Source: Lepidurus packardi
Taxonomy: Eukaryota > Arthropoda > Branchiopoda > Notostraca > Triopsidae
NCBI GenBank assembly: GCA_023053545.1
Contig: JAKZAN010000006.1
Coordinates: 9,084,351-9,148,350, forward strand
Direction of reading: 5' to 3'
Length of the DNA stretch: 64,000 nt
Shown: one piece after another, positions 26,602 through 37,804 of the stretch
Layout of the letters: the number at the start of each line of letters is the position of its first letter
How positions within the stretch are numbered: position 1 is the first letter of the stretch
The notes under the pieces: model-generated
What the model was told of the DNA's origin: nothing
The model's input: only the letters and a program-made list of their open reading frames with translations
Databases searched by the model: none
Translations under genes and position numbers: made by a program

Positions 26602-27000
26602 AACATTATGTACTTCGGCAAAAACTAGAACAGGCTCAGACCATGACGTAACAGTGCTTGTGGCAACTATTAAATTATGTGGAATGTAAGTACGTATAAC
26701 TATTACGTTATAAGTCCTTTCGCTTTGAAGTAGCAATTTTTGCATAATCAAAGGACGGGCCTATGTTATTAATATGTGGTCTTGAAATTTATGAGTTTAT
26801 TTGCGTTATGACGCTGCCGTTTCTCGAATAGCAGAGGTTTTCCGAGGTTTGGGTGCACTGCGCATCCCAGACACAGTATAGCCGGCCTAACTAACTAGTA
26901 GGATAGCTGTTGGCAACAAACTCCTACCACGACATTTTGACTGAAATCCCATTGTTAACTCTTGATAAATACTACTGTCAAATTGATCTTTGGTGGATGT

Positions 27001-27297
27001 TTACCACAAAGTTATCCACGTATTGTTTTGGTCCAAAAATCGGGCACTAGTCCCTTGCACTTGCAAAACCGATTGCCGTCTTCTGTCTGCGTCTTTTGGA
27101 AAAGTATAGATCCCTACATCAGAACTTTCACTGTTATTACAACCGTAAGCAACGCAATCACTACCACAATGTTTATAATTTGTCTTTGATAGTAGGTTAC
27201 TTGTAATTTTTTCACTAAAACTTACTAAGCACTGAACAAGTCGAACAGCGCAAGTGAAGTAACAAAGTGCTCGTAAGCCACGCCTGTAATGTTTCAT
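27001..27297 (-). pseudogene. Decayed THAP-domain fragment
   Basis: The minus-strand frame contains DCVAYGCNNSESSDVGIYTF followed by PKDADRRRQ, matching the start of a THAP zinc finger (C-x-x-x-x-C, then the FPKD...RR block). After that the expected W...K...LCGKH part is present only in another frame (FWTKTIRG, a stop, LCGKHPPKI), so at least one frameshift and a stop have accumulated. THAP domains occur in P-element-type transposases and in domesticated host proteins. Which one this was cannot be told from the fragment. Confidence 0.55.
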
Positions 27298-27886
27298 ACC
27301 AATGCTACGTCACAGCTTCCGTGGCTGAAAAAGGCCAAAACTTCGCAAGTTAATAACTCGGGAACGGCTTTTCAGAAAGATTTTTTTCTTCTAAAATTTC
27401 GAAAAAATTCGGAAGAATAATGTGTACAATAAGTCCATCAAAATCTCAACATTCGAGTTAGTTTGGTGGCTACTGACCTTTAAAAGTAGGTAACGTAGGC
27501 AATGCTAATGCAGAGACAATGCGTGACAGTCATATTTGTTCTATTGTTGCTTCACTAACTTCACCTATGCAAAGCCCTCCGCGACGCGTCGCGGTAGATT
27601 AGGTGTAAGCTAAGCCAAATAGCAATGTTATAAGAATAGGAAAATTTTAAATTTTGAGTGGGGGAGCAGGGCCTACTCCGCTAAATACTTATGGACTAAG
27701 TTAATATAAATAATTAACATAGGGGTTCTTCATCCAGCACATTTCGTTTGGTCTGTTCTATAAAAATCTTTTTCATTTTGAAACCTTACTCCCCCTTTAT
27801 TTGAGAAAAGACAGTTTGTATTCAGTCTGTCCTGACTTATGTGGTTTCCGTTATTTTTCTTAGATGGTGAAGATCTGGAGGCGGTA

Positions 27887-30800
27887 ATGCAGATGCCCGC
27901 TGCTCCGCCAGGTTCCAGGATCGGATGCGGTCCCCGTTGCCTCAGGCACTGTCGTAGCTGGTGCCGAGGAAGTACACCCACAGGGGTGTGTCTATGGCTC
28001 CTCCTGTACCTATGCCTTGGAGCAGTTATGTTCATGCTTTTGGAAGGAAACTTGCTCACTCCTGTTCAACAACATCGAAATGGTGGTTTGTCCCGCATGA
28101 ATGACGCCACAAGCAGCGAAGAGGACCCGTTGTTGGGTCACATCACCGCCGCTACGGTGGAGCGCTTGTGGGCGTTTACCGAAGAATTGAATATTTTGTA
28201 CCGGGACAACTGGACCACACTAGCTCGAGCAGAAATGACTCGGTACCAGCAACTAGTAGGCCACGCCCTCCGTCAACGCCTCCTGCAAGAGCGTTATTCC
28301 TTGCCGTACACATGGTCCTTTCCTATGGCGTTCCTGTACTCGCTCTCGCTCATTAGCACGATCGGTAAGCTTTAAAATAATGATCCAACCGCTGCCTGAG
28401 ATAAAAATTTGCTGTTCTGAATTCAATTAAATAAAAAAACAGGGGAGGGGAATTAAGCTGCACCAAAAAAAATTTTTATATATAGCTTTGCATGGCAATT
28501 AGGAAATCATGAGGATTTGCTCCTGAAAGCGTGCTCGACGACGGCTCCGCCAAAACTGATTTCCCAATTAGAATTTGTTTTTTTAATAAGTAAACATAAA
28601 AGTGGGGGAAAATAAAAAAAGTTGCATCTCACTGAAAGAAACGAAGGGAAAACATTTTGGGTTATTGACATTTTTCTTCTCCTTCGTATCTTTCCTGTTT
28701 TTATTAAGAATTGTGAAAAGCTTTGGGCACAATTTATAGGTACCTGCGGGCTGAAAAGCGCGATGGTGGCCAATCGTAACGACTGCTAAAAGTGTATTAT
28801 AAATAAAAAAAAATAATAAGAAGAAAATATAAAGGAAAATAAGCAGAAGGCAAGAATGGGGTTAAATGATCGTTTGTTGGCTCATATCTTCACACAGTCC
28901 CCCAACTATCTGAAGTCTTTACATCTTGCAGAAATAGGGGTAAGAATCGGCCGACTTGTTTGGATGGATGTAAGTCCACAGGTCTCGCTGACTGGGCAGT
29001 TTCTAACATGGTTTTCTTTTGAAATTGTCTTTCATTGTGGGTCCTTGGAGACGGGCAACAATATAGGAATAAGCAAAAGTATACAAAAGAAAAAAGTCGA
29101 GAGAAATAACTTTTCCATCAAGAAGGAAAAGTTTGAACTCGCAAAAAATAAATAAATTGCCCAAATCGAAAGAAGATATGACATGGCAGCCCTTTTCTCA
29201 AGACTTGTGCTCCAGGGATTGTTGTTCTTTACGTGGTAGACACTGTGCATGGAGCATTAATATAAGAAAAAGAGCTGCATTTTGTTTCGCGTCCTTTCTC
29301 AATTCATCACAGCCCACTATTATCGAATTTCCATCAAAGAAAAGTTGCGTGGGAAATGCACACATTTCACTCCTCTCTCTCTACTTTGCCGATATACCAC
29401 AAATCGATGCTGAAGCATTCCAGGGAGTGGACAAATAGATGAGAAAATAAAGTGTTTTTGATTATGTTAAAGTGTCTTTCCTTTTATAACATAGTCCAAT
29501 TTTTCAGTCCCATTGTCATTACGACACACATGTCACACATGACACATATTACCATTACGACACACTCTCCGATATGTTACAAATCAGCTCGTGACAATGC
29601 AATAATGGAGCTCGTTCAAGCGTGCTTTGATTGGGCGTTTAATTTATCATTACAATCTTACGTATGCGGGAATGCGGATATCACGGACTCGTGGCTTCAC
29701 TGACTTTGCGAGAAAACCTTAATGTGGCAGACATTTCCTCCTGAAATGTGCCAATATTTGCTCCACTCCATTCTAAATTATTTGCTTTTCTACACGAAGT
29801 AATATAAAGTTCGATCTGAGATTTTATTTTCTAATTCAAACATACTGTGATTGATGAGGTACTCTTTAAAAAATGTTTCACTGGGTGGCAAAAAACGAAG
29901 GAGCTCACTACAAAATTAAGTTTATGTTAGTAGTCAATAAAAAAGCCCTTTCCGTTTTTTTAAACCTGAAACGTGAATAGAATTAAAGCAAAAAAAACCC
30001 ACATAATTAAAAAAAAAATGAAAAGTTCTGGCTACAGAGTCAATTTCTAAGCACTATTTATACGAAAAGACGCTGCTATTTTTCTTAGAATTATTGATGC
30101 TCCAAAAAGGATGGGAAAATGTAAGGTGCAAAGTTTATAATTGGAAGTTTCCCGAAAGGATGTATGTGCTTAATAGGCTAATAGGTAAAAAGAAACTGAC
30201 ACACAGCAAAAAGTGTATTGGCATTTTTGCACTTAAACATTGAACTATGTCAATAACGTATTGAACAATTACAACAACAAAATTAAATGTATAACGTAGA
30301 ACAAAATATATAATTTTTAATTAATTATACAAAGAAACGTACGTTTCTTTATGTAGTTTTTCAACCAAAAAATTATTAATTCTTGAACCGCATGAACGCG
30401 TGTAAAAAAAAATTCTTTGGCAGTACTCCTGTGCTTGCTAACAGGTACAATGAATGTATAATTTTTCAAATAAGTAATTAGCTAGCAATATGCAAATGAA
30501 GTTTGCAACTATGAGAAATACGTTACCTAAAAATCTGTCCTTTGGTTGTGCACTAGATGCTGATAAAAGAAAACTTTTGTTTTAGTTTGCTTTCAAATCT
30601 GAAAAGCCGTTTTCGACAAATCTTGTTCCGAAAGTTTGACGACTTGATTTGGGATATTGTGCTGTACAGCAAACTGTAGTGACAAGTTTTACTTTTCATA
30701 AGCAAAATAAGCGTAGGAACTTTACCGAAAATTAGCTATTTAATTCTTTCCTTACATTCTTACGCAAGGCTTTCGCAAAGACAATAACAAACATTAGTGC

Positions 30801-31962
30801 CATCTGTGACTCTTTCCCATCAATAGCTAAGGTATACGGGGGCAGCGGTTGCGGTTCCTAGAACTTCGCTGTAGATTTAAGATTTAACATATGGAATTTT
30901 TTTTTTGCAACTCTAAGAAATAAGCTGTCTAAAAAGTTCCTTTTTATAGTGTACTATGCATTAAAAAAATATAATGTACATTGCAAATAAACAAACAAAT
31001 CTGCTATTGAGAAATCTTGTTCCTATAGCTATGTCGATTTAGCTTGCTAACCGCCTATGCCGAGCTGTGAGTTATGCAGAGCTATGCCGGGGTAAAGTAA
31101 AGGGAGCCTTAACCGTCTCGACCAAAAATTTCTGGGTACAGAAAATTAAAGTTTCCTATAAACTTTAAACTCAGCTTACTCGTTTAGTTACAGTTATTCT
31201 TTATAATAAAAAATAAGTAAAGTTAACTTTCACTCACCCTTATTTTCTGCTCTTTCATAAATAGGCTATGGCGCATTTTCACCCCGGAGTGCCATAGGTC
31301 AAATTCTGGCGCTCTTTTACTCCATCTTGGGCATTCCTCTCTTCCTAGCTTTCCTAGCACTGGTAGGCGGAGCTTGGTCACGCGCTTTACGTCATCTACT
31401 GCAATTTAAAGCCAGTCGCTGTCTTTGGACCTTCTTCCCACTCGGACTCCGTCGAGCTCCGCCCGCCAAGAAGCCTTTGGACCTCCACCGCCTGCGAGAA
31501 CTCACCTCCTTATCATCAACTAGAGGACCCTTGGACCCGCCGCTTCATCCTTACGGCTCACCTACCTTCCCTACGTTACCTTCCCCGCCTCCCGTTAGCA
31601 AGTGGCCAGCATCCATCTTGGGCTTGTTAATCCTGAGCCTGTACCTAACAGCTGGAAGTTGTATCTTCGCCTTCACTGCCACGCCTACCCACTCGGGTGG
31701 TGAGGGCGTTAGTAACACCGAAACATTAAGCTTCTTGGACGGTTTTTACCTCAGTTTCTCGCTACTAACGACCATCGGCTTTGGGACCTTCCTCGCAGGG
31801 GCTGAAGGCGGTTGGGCTAGCTCCTCCTCTTCGTTCATCGCTTTTATTTCCGCCTACATTTTACTTGGAATGGCTCTTATCTCTACGTGCTTCGCATTGC
31901 TGACGGACGATGAGCCGCGTGCTTGTCCTGGCTTGGATATAATAAATAGTCCGCGCTCTTGA
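27887..31962 (+). CDS. Two-pore-domain potassium channel, cluster gene 2 (2 coding exons, atypical filters)
   Basis: Exons: about 27864-28364 and 31265-31962. A good 3' splice site (TTATTTTTCTTAG, ending 27863) suggests an upstream exon. The first in-frame ATG after it is 27887 (MQMPAAPPG); an ATG at 27839 would lie inside the presumed intron. From 27887 the product is 391 aa. TM1 is GVCLWLLLYLCLGAVMFMLLEG. The cap has ERLWAFTEELNILYRDNWT. Filter 1 reads STIGYGA and filter 2 TTIGFGT, where most K2Ps have N/H/D and D after the GYG/GFG triplet. TM2 to TM3 are joined by a Pro-rich loop of about 100 residues. TM4 is FISAYILLGMALISTCFALL. The frame ends at TGA (31960-31962) but stays open in the same frame for 93 further codons to TAA 32242-32244 (see separate entry). 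The 2.9-kb intron holds dispersed repeat copies. Confidence 0.88.
28365..31264. other. Large intron of K2P gene 2
   Basis: Donor ATCG|GTAAGC, acceptor AAATAG|GC, phase 1 inside the first filter glycine. It is AT-rich. The right half carries a copy of dispersed repeat family A (about 30390-30850). No exon is recognised inside it. Confidence 0.7.
30390..30850 (+). repeat. Dispersed AT-rich repeat, family A, copy 1
   Basis: Aligns by eye with 57240-57600. Shared landmarks in the same order: GCTAACAGGTA, AATATGCAAAT-AAGTTTG, CTTTGGTT-TGCACTAG, AAAAGAAAACTTTTGTTTTAG, AAGCCGTTTTCGA-AAATC, TTGACGACTTGATT. It ends near AGCTAAGGTATACGGG. Its last 150 bp are also shared with the inverted-repeat element at 59216-59600. 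No coding capacity is seen. Confidence 0.75.
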
Positions 31963-32244
31963 CAACGAGCCACGTCACAATCCCCCAACTTGACTGATTG
32001 TGACGGAAAACGGCGTTCAACCAAGTCGAGTTTGTCTACGCTCACCTCTGAAACTTCGTTCATTGACCAGCGTTACGTACCGCCCCCGCAAGCGGCAGCT
32101 GCTTTGGCCATGCCTCTGCTCAAACAAACCTCTTTGTCTCCAATCGGTGGTCCTTTGCTAGCCAATAATCACCTTACCTTACCCGTCGTCAATACAACTC
32201 TACCCAAAAAAGTGACGTTTGACGACGCCAGTGCCACTCGGTAA
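31963..32244 (+). other. In-frame 93-codon extension after the TGA of K2P gene 2 (candidate stop readthrough or missed splice)
   Basis: Directly after TGA (31960-31962) the same frame stays open for 93 codons to TAA at 32242. The encoded peptide looks like a K2P cytosolic tail rather than random UTR. It has a Ser/Thr-rich stretch after RRSTKSSLSTLTSETS, then FIDQRYVPPP, an Ala run, and a terminal PKKVTFDDASATR. A canonical AATAAA follows 10 bases after the TAA. Stop readthrough is known in arthropods. Alternatives are a spliced intron removing the TGA, a recent nonsense mutation, or a sequencing error. The base after TGA is C. Confidence 0.55.
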
Positions 32245-32253
32245 CCTCACTGC

Positions 32254-32259
32254 AATAAA
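32254..32259 (+). terminator. Candidate poly(A) signal of K2P gene 2
   Basis: AATAAA 10 bases after the downstream TAA (32242-32244). Its position shows that the mRNA plausibly includes the extension after the TGA. Confidence 0.55.
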
Positions 32260-33614
32260 TTAATTTTTTTTAAAATGGAATTATGAATTAAAATGTTAAA
32301 AACAACAACTTTGAAATGCTTTGTACAGAAATAAACCCCAAACCGTGACTAGAGCGGTAATTTTAACCCGAACATGACCGTCATTAAACTCTTAAGGTTC
32401 TTCTCTTGGCATTTCCAGTGAAAAATGTTGAAGCTTGGTATGTTTAAGTGCCCACTGCGGCCAAATTATCGGTCAAAAATAAGCTATAAATATAGATCCG
32501 AAATCTATAGATTTCTAATTATACAGAAAAGGAGAGAACAACGCTTTACTTGTTCTTTGAAAATATGCTCACAGCCTCCGCAAATGAGATAAGAAAAATA
32601 AAAATCACACGAAACTGAAGTTTTTTTAGACTCTTACTAAAGATGGCAGCATAAATCACAAGGATCTTTTGGCCAAGCTGGTTATAGGAGTACGTACGGT
32701 ATGGATCACAGACATTCTAGCGGCCTCAAAGGCTCAAAGATTATTCAATCTTCCATGTAAATAAAATTTTCCGTATTAAATACTTCTCGGCATATATCTC
32801 GTCAATTTAGTGCGACCACTTGACTTGCATATCGGATAACGCCCTATGATTGCGTCGTCTCCAACATTGAAAATCCTGGTGTCTTGCTGAGGCTGGTCAA
32901 GTTGCTGGTTTCTTTCATTTAACCATTACGGTATGTGTTGACAATGACCAAGGCATATTAATTAGGTCAAAAAGATTAGAAATTGATTAATGAGACAATC
33001 AAAATATTTCCTGGTTTATATACTCTTGCAACACCACCACTTGTCTCTACGTTGTCACTGAACTCTATTGGCGCACCTTCACACCAACAATGAATACACA
33101 TCGCCGTGACCCACGCAATACTTTCCTGTACTCAAAAAAGCCCCCGATACCAAGCCGGAGTAACTCTACGAATCCCGGTTTCGAGTGCCATTCATTAGGT
33201 TACTGTTAACTATTCATTGATGCGCCGTTGGACCATTGGAAAGGCAGACCGAATTATAATTAATTAATGTTGAATTACAGTTCAGTTATTATAAATTGAC
33301 CATACTATTTATTAATCGGGTAAGTAAACATGTATAATGTAAATGTACACTTATTTAATAGAAATTTCGGTTTATTATTTAATAATCGTACAAAATAAGT
33401 TGTAAAATTAAAACTTTTTCTACCAGTGTAATAAAGGAGGTACATGCGGTCACGTAATCCGAGTTGACCCTTACGTATACAAAAACCAACAAAACGGGAG
33501 CATAATGGCGGAAGTAGATCACTCGCATGAATTTTTCACACCTTTATCGTAAGACCTATGGAAATGATGCCAGCACAATAAATTTAGGTTTATATAGCAG
33601 GTTTGCAAGATATT

Positions 33615-33749
33615 TTTTTGTGGAGCATTGTACATTGTATATTTTGTATATTTGTATTTTTGTATATTTTGTATATTTGTATTTTTGTATATTTTGTATA
33701 TTTGTATTTTTGTATATTTTGTATATTTTGTGGAGCATTGTAGATTGTT
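33615..33749. repeat. 25-bp tandem array with duplicated flanks
   Basis: From about 33638 the unit TATATTTTG-TATATTTG-TATTTTTG (25 bp) repeats three times plus a partial copy. The array is bracketed by near-identical direct copies of TTTGTGGAGCATTGTA-ATTGT (about 33617-33637 and 33728-33747). On both strands it yields artefactual Tyr/Ile/Phe-rich frames. Confidence 0.85.
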
Positions 33750-35595
33750 AATGCAGCACTGCTTTTGATACTATCAAATTGAGCATATTTAGGAAAAACC
33801 TCTTTATACTGCTAATTACGAAGTTTCAAAAGTATTCAGCGTGCAAATTGCTAGTTGTTTTCTTAACATATGTATTAATTACACAAGTAATTTACAGGCA
33901 AATATGTATTACAGACAAATATGCAATAATGTGCAAATATGTACAGGTAAATATAAACAAACTTGTATTACTGTAATGTAAGAGAACTTTGAAGTTCCGA
34001 TTTACTTGACTCTAATACGATATTAGCGCGAAGGCAGTTTTCCGGACAGCCATCATGGGGAGAGGGGGCGTGGGACGGGGGAAAGGGGAGATCGACACCC
34101 TCGAAGTTTGCAAGAAACAATCTAACAAGTTGTTTACCGGTAGTGTATACTTTTCTTGATAAGCAACTATTGACTTTAAGCTTACAAGGGACATTAGACG
34201 ATCAATAAAATAAATAATGCCTTAGTGCTTTTGTACAAGAAGGGGCGCAAAATGAAGTTATAGGAGTCTCTTTCCTTACCCCCCCCCCCCCCTCCCAGTA
34301 TAGTGGATCAAAGAAAGAAAAAATAAACTCAATATAAGGAACATGAGAATCTTAGGGCTTCTTTTCTACTAGAGGGCTAAAATATACAAGTATCCTTTTC
34401 TACCAGACCGTCCATAAAGCGTGAACCACTCGACAGGTATGGCAGTTCTACGAGCGGCGAGTCTTCGACGTCGCCGGAAAAATAGCAGCCGGGGCAAACT
34501 AGAGGGTATACTTTTTCTTTCTTCTTCTTCTTATCCCAAAGCGCAAGAAAAATAAGTATCTACGGGTGAAGCCAAGCTCTGCACGGCAGAGCTTCATGTG
34601 TGTGTGTGCTCTGTGTATGCGATGTCTACGGGAATCTTGCGTGGTATGCAATCGATAGACAACAAACCGGCGTTAAAGTTCCCAGGACGCGGAAAAAATA
34701 AAATAACATGAGCTTATCTCTCTTTCATAGAAGAAGTGCATGGCTGCTAGACTAGGTACACGCACGCATATACAACTCGGTACATTCTAATGAAATCTAT
34801 AAAGCCTGGGAAAGGGACTCTTTGCTAAAATGTTAAATCATCCATTATATCCCCCTTTCCTCCAAGATCACTAGACAGCCAAGTGCCAACCGGTGTTCTT
34901 ATAAGCTTTTTACTTTGTCTTTACAATTGCATCCGGAAGATATTCGAATATCAAATCATAATATTGTCACAGCATTTGCATATGCGACATGGGTACACAG
35001 TTTCAAAATGACTTGGCCCCAGAAAGCTTTATAATGCTAACAGATGGGCGCCATCTGAATCCATTTTCAAAAGCCAAATAAGGAGGGGTTTTTTATCTTT
35101 ACTTTCTTAAAAATACACTCTTACCTTTAATCCGTACAACTCCAGTGGAACTTAGTTCCATATAAACTTTCAGTGCTAGACGCGAGCAAAAAAAGTAATA
35201 AGCAAAGCTGATACTAAATGCGTCGTCAATTAATCGTTAAACAAATCAATAACTATACTTCACGTCAACTTACAAAATTGTAATCCAAACGTATGTGACG
35301 GAACAAGTTTGCTACTTGATCGCAACAGCCCCGACTGTCCGTATTCCCCTATTTTGCTACACTCGACAAAAACGTACGTCCACATCGACAAACGGTACAA
35401 TCGGGAAGTAGCGAGTCCTCTCGCTACAATACCCAACAAACTAATGAAAATGACCGAACGTTCTGAATTACGAGCCTTTAAACACTTTTCTTATTAGTTG
35501 TATTTTATACAAGTCAAAATCTGTTCAGCGTGTCCTCTGACTTATTTTCGGGGGTTGGTTTTTAGGTTTCATTGAATTAAATATATTCTATAGTC

Positions 35596-35761
35596 CAGGG
35601 ATTCTCAAACTTTCTCGTTCGCGGCGCCCCTCGGAACATATCCCAGCTTGCGCGGCGCTCCTTAGAACATTGACCTATATAATTGTGGCATCTATGAAAC
35701 TATAGGAATCTTTCGCGGCGCCCCTACAAGCCTACCGCGGCGCATAGTTTGAGAACCGCTG
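35596..35761. mobile_element. Non-autonomous hAT-type element, copy 2 (166 bp)
   Basis: Same family as the element at 26215. It begins CAGGGATTCTCAAACTTTCT and ends AGTTTGAGAACCGCTG, with shared interior blocks (CGGCGCCCCTCG, ACCTATATAATTGT, AATCTTTCGCGGC). The flanks CTATAGTC (35588-35595) and CTATAGCC (35762-35769) match at 7 of 8 bases, so the target duplication has begun to decay. This suggests an older insertion than copy 1, whose duplication is perfect. Confidence 0.85.
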
Positions 35762-36412
35762 CTATAGCCCATTCTATATTTACAGCCAATTCCAGTCGTC
35801 TAATTTTGAAGCAGCTGTTTTCTCTTACCTTACTGTTGTAACTTTAGAAGTAAATCTTCCTTATACTTACTGAAGCTTTGATGTTGTCAGAATAAAACAT
35901 AACTACCCTTTCCGCGTCTCGAAAAAGTAGCCTGAAGCAAAAGACGCAAGAAACAAATTTTCTCCTTATACGAACAGCAGAAGAGGGAAAGAGGGAAGAC
36001 CCCATTTGACTTTAACCTGATCTAACCTAAATTTAGCTACGGGGTCGACCACCTGAGGCCACCCACCGGAGATGGAAAGGGGTAACGCTAGAAGCGCCAC
36101 CTGAATAACTTCAGTGTTACAAAATCTTGAATTCTAAGTCCGAATATCTTCTATGCTGAAACAAACACTACTTGAATAATAAAGTAATAAACGCAGCTGT
36201 TTCTAAAATACGATTCGTTTAAAATATTAAGATCTATAAGCATTCATTCTTGAAAATTCTCATTTTGCACAATTACCATCAAACCAACCAATGACACGAA
36301 ATAGATGATGCAGAATGTTAACAGAAACAGGCGATGAACCAAGGAATGATCACAGTGTATAAAAAGGCCGCCAGGTAATGCTACAGCACGGCAGCCTTAA
36401 AGTTCACGTATA

Positions 36413-36690
36413 CCTTAGCTTGTTATACCCTTGCCAGCGCAAGGTGGCGCGCAGCGCTGTGCTAGGGTGTAAATGAACGGGCCCTACTTCCACGCATAAA
36501 AGGGCAAGCAGGATAGCTTTAGAACCTCTTACTCACTTTTTCTTAAAAACTACACTAACATTATGTCTACGAACTGACAGTTTCAAAATTAGTCGTTTCC
36601 CTTATGCCACGCCGTTGAAAAAGTAATATGTACTTTTTAAATTTGTGAAGGCAAAAAATTCAGAAAAATTGCATGCCCTCAAAACGTTTT
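36413..36690 (-). repeat. Dispersed repeat, family B, inverted copy
   Basis: The reverse complement matches 42420-42670 and 56940-57130. Shared landmarks: TTTTTTAAGAAAAA, AAAGCTATCCTGCTTG, CGTTTTATG-GC, GCGCGCCACCTTGCG, GGTATAACAAGCTAAGGTATACG. It lies in the spacer upstream of K2P gene 3. Confidence 0.7.
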
Positions 36691-37804
36691 GTGAAGTTCT
36701 CATGTACTTTTTTGTTTAAGATTATTTCTGCGGATCCCCATGCTGTCTTGCAGTAGAATGCTAAGCTTTACAGGACCCTTTACACTGCTTTCTATTTTCG
36801 TTTCAGTCCCAATGAAGCTAACAATTACAAGCGCTTTTCTTCCGAACAGAGTGCGGAACTTTTGCAAGTTAAGAAAATACAATGTTTGCAGAGGGAATAG
36901 TCAATGAGAAATAACCCAATAAATATTTGTATTTACCGTTACGTGCTTACTTTAATAGACGAATATACATTTCATTGCCAAATAACAAAAATGCCAAAAT
37001 ACAACAGCTAAATTCAAGACTGTCATTTTTTTTCTTCCGTGAAACTTCAGTGAAACGCTGCAAAAATATATTCAGCCTTTGACGACAAATTGATCGCTAC
37101 CGAGGAAATTGCGATATGCGATAACGTTCTGAGATACGTTCCTAAAATTGCAACAATAAAAAAAGACTTCGTCCCATATAGTATATGATAGACGCACGCA
37201 GAACCCAGAATTTCAGCGCTTGCTTGCTGGGTCTCGCTTCTTCGACACTACTCGCTCCAGCTTTCGACGAAACTAGTGAGCTTACGAGATCGGATCCTCG
37301 TTCCGGTGCGCATTTTCTTGTCCTTAATTTTAGCGCATTGATCACTTGATTTCTAGCAAAAAAAGGAATATCCAAACTCCAATCAGACCCTCTCATCACA
37401 CACTCATAAACGTCCAAGATCAGGTAATGCAGAATTAGTGCAATTGACCGGGAAAAGAGACATTTACATTTGTGTCCCCCATCCTTTCCTCAGGAAAATG
37501 GACGAGTGTGCTCCCTGAAACAGGAGACAAAAATCAATAACGGCCGAAGTCTCTCTTCTGCGTCTTTGCATCCTTGCTAGCTTTTCTCTTTACTATTCTC
37601 CGGAGTTGTGTCGCTCAATGAGACTGCTTACAATCGCTACGCCATATCTTGTTGTCGTTTGATACGTAACCCACATACTCCAATCGATAACCACTACTGC
37701 TTGGTTTCTACTTACCTCTGTAAATAGACACAGAAATTATATTTTTTTATTTAGATCGCGTCCTTGTAAATGTATCTTGATTTTGCTTGTTTGCTCTAGG
37801 CATT

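Larger units (their letters stand above)
19059..27862. other. Long spacer between K2P genes 1 and 2
   Basis: About 8.8 kb without a supported host gene. Open frames longer than 100 codons near 20.5-21.0, 23.4-23.9 and 23.9-24.3 kb lack conserved motifs, have no splice partners, and overlap homopolymers or other frames. Identifiable contents are a 24-base G run, a three-unit CCTAA-like stretch, an hAT-type element splitting an 82-codon frame, and a decayed THAP fragment (listed separately). The promoter and any 5' non-coding exon of K2P gene 2 should lie at the right end. Confidence 0.5.
32260..37800. other. Spacer between K2P genes 2 and 3
   Basis: About 5.5 kb with no supported gene. It contains the 25-bp tandem array near 33.7 kb, a C run near 34.28 kb, a second hAT-type element at 35.6 kb, and an inverted copy of repeat family B at 36.4-36.7 kb. 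A frame of 91 codons on the minus strand (37417-37142) has no recognisable motif. The promoter and probable non-coding first exon of K2P gene 3 should be here. Confidence 0.5.

Noticed and set aside
29515-29565. Short palindromic ACACATGTCACACATGACACAT cluster
   Set aside because: Too short and simple to separate from chance in the intron, with no second copy seen.
33527-33751. Tyr/Ile/Phe-rich frames of 60-74 codons
   Set aside because: They are translations of the 25-bp tandem array on either strand.
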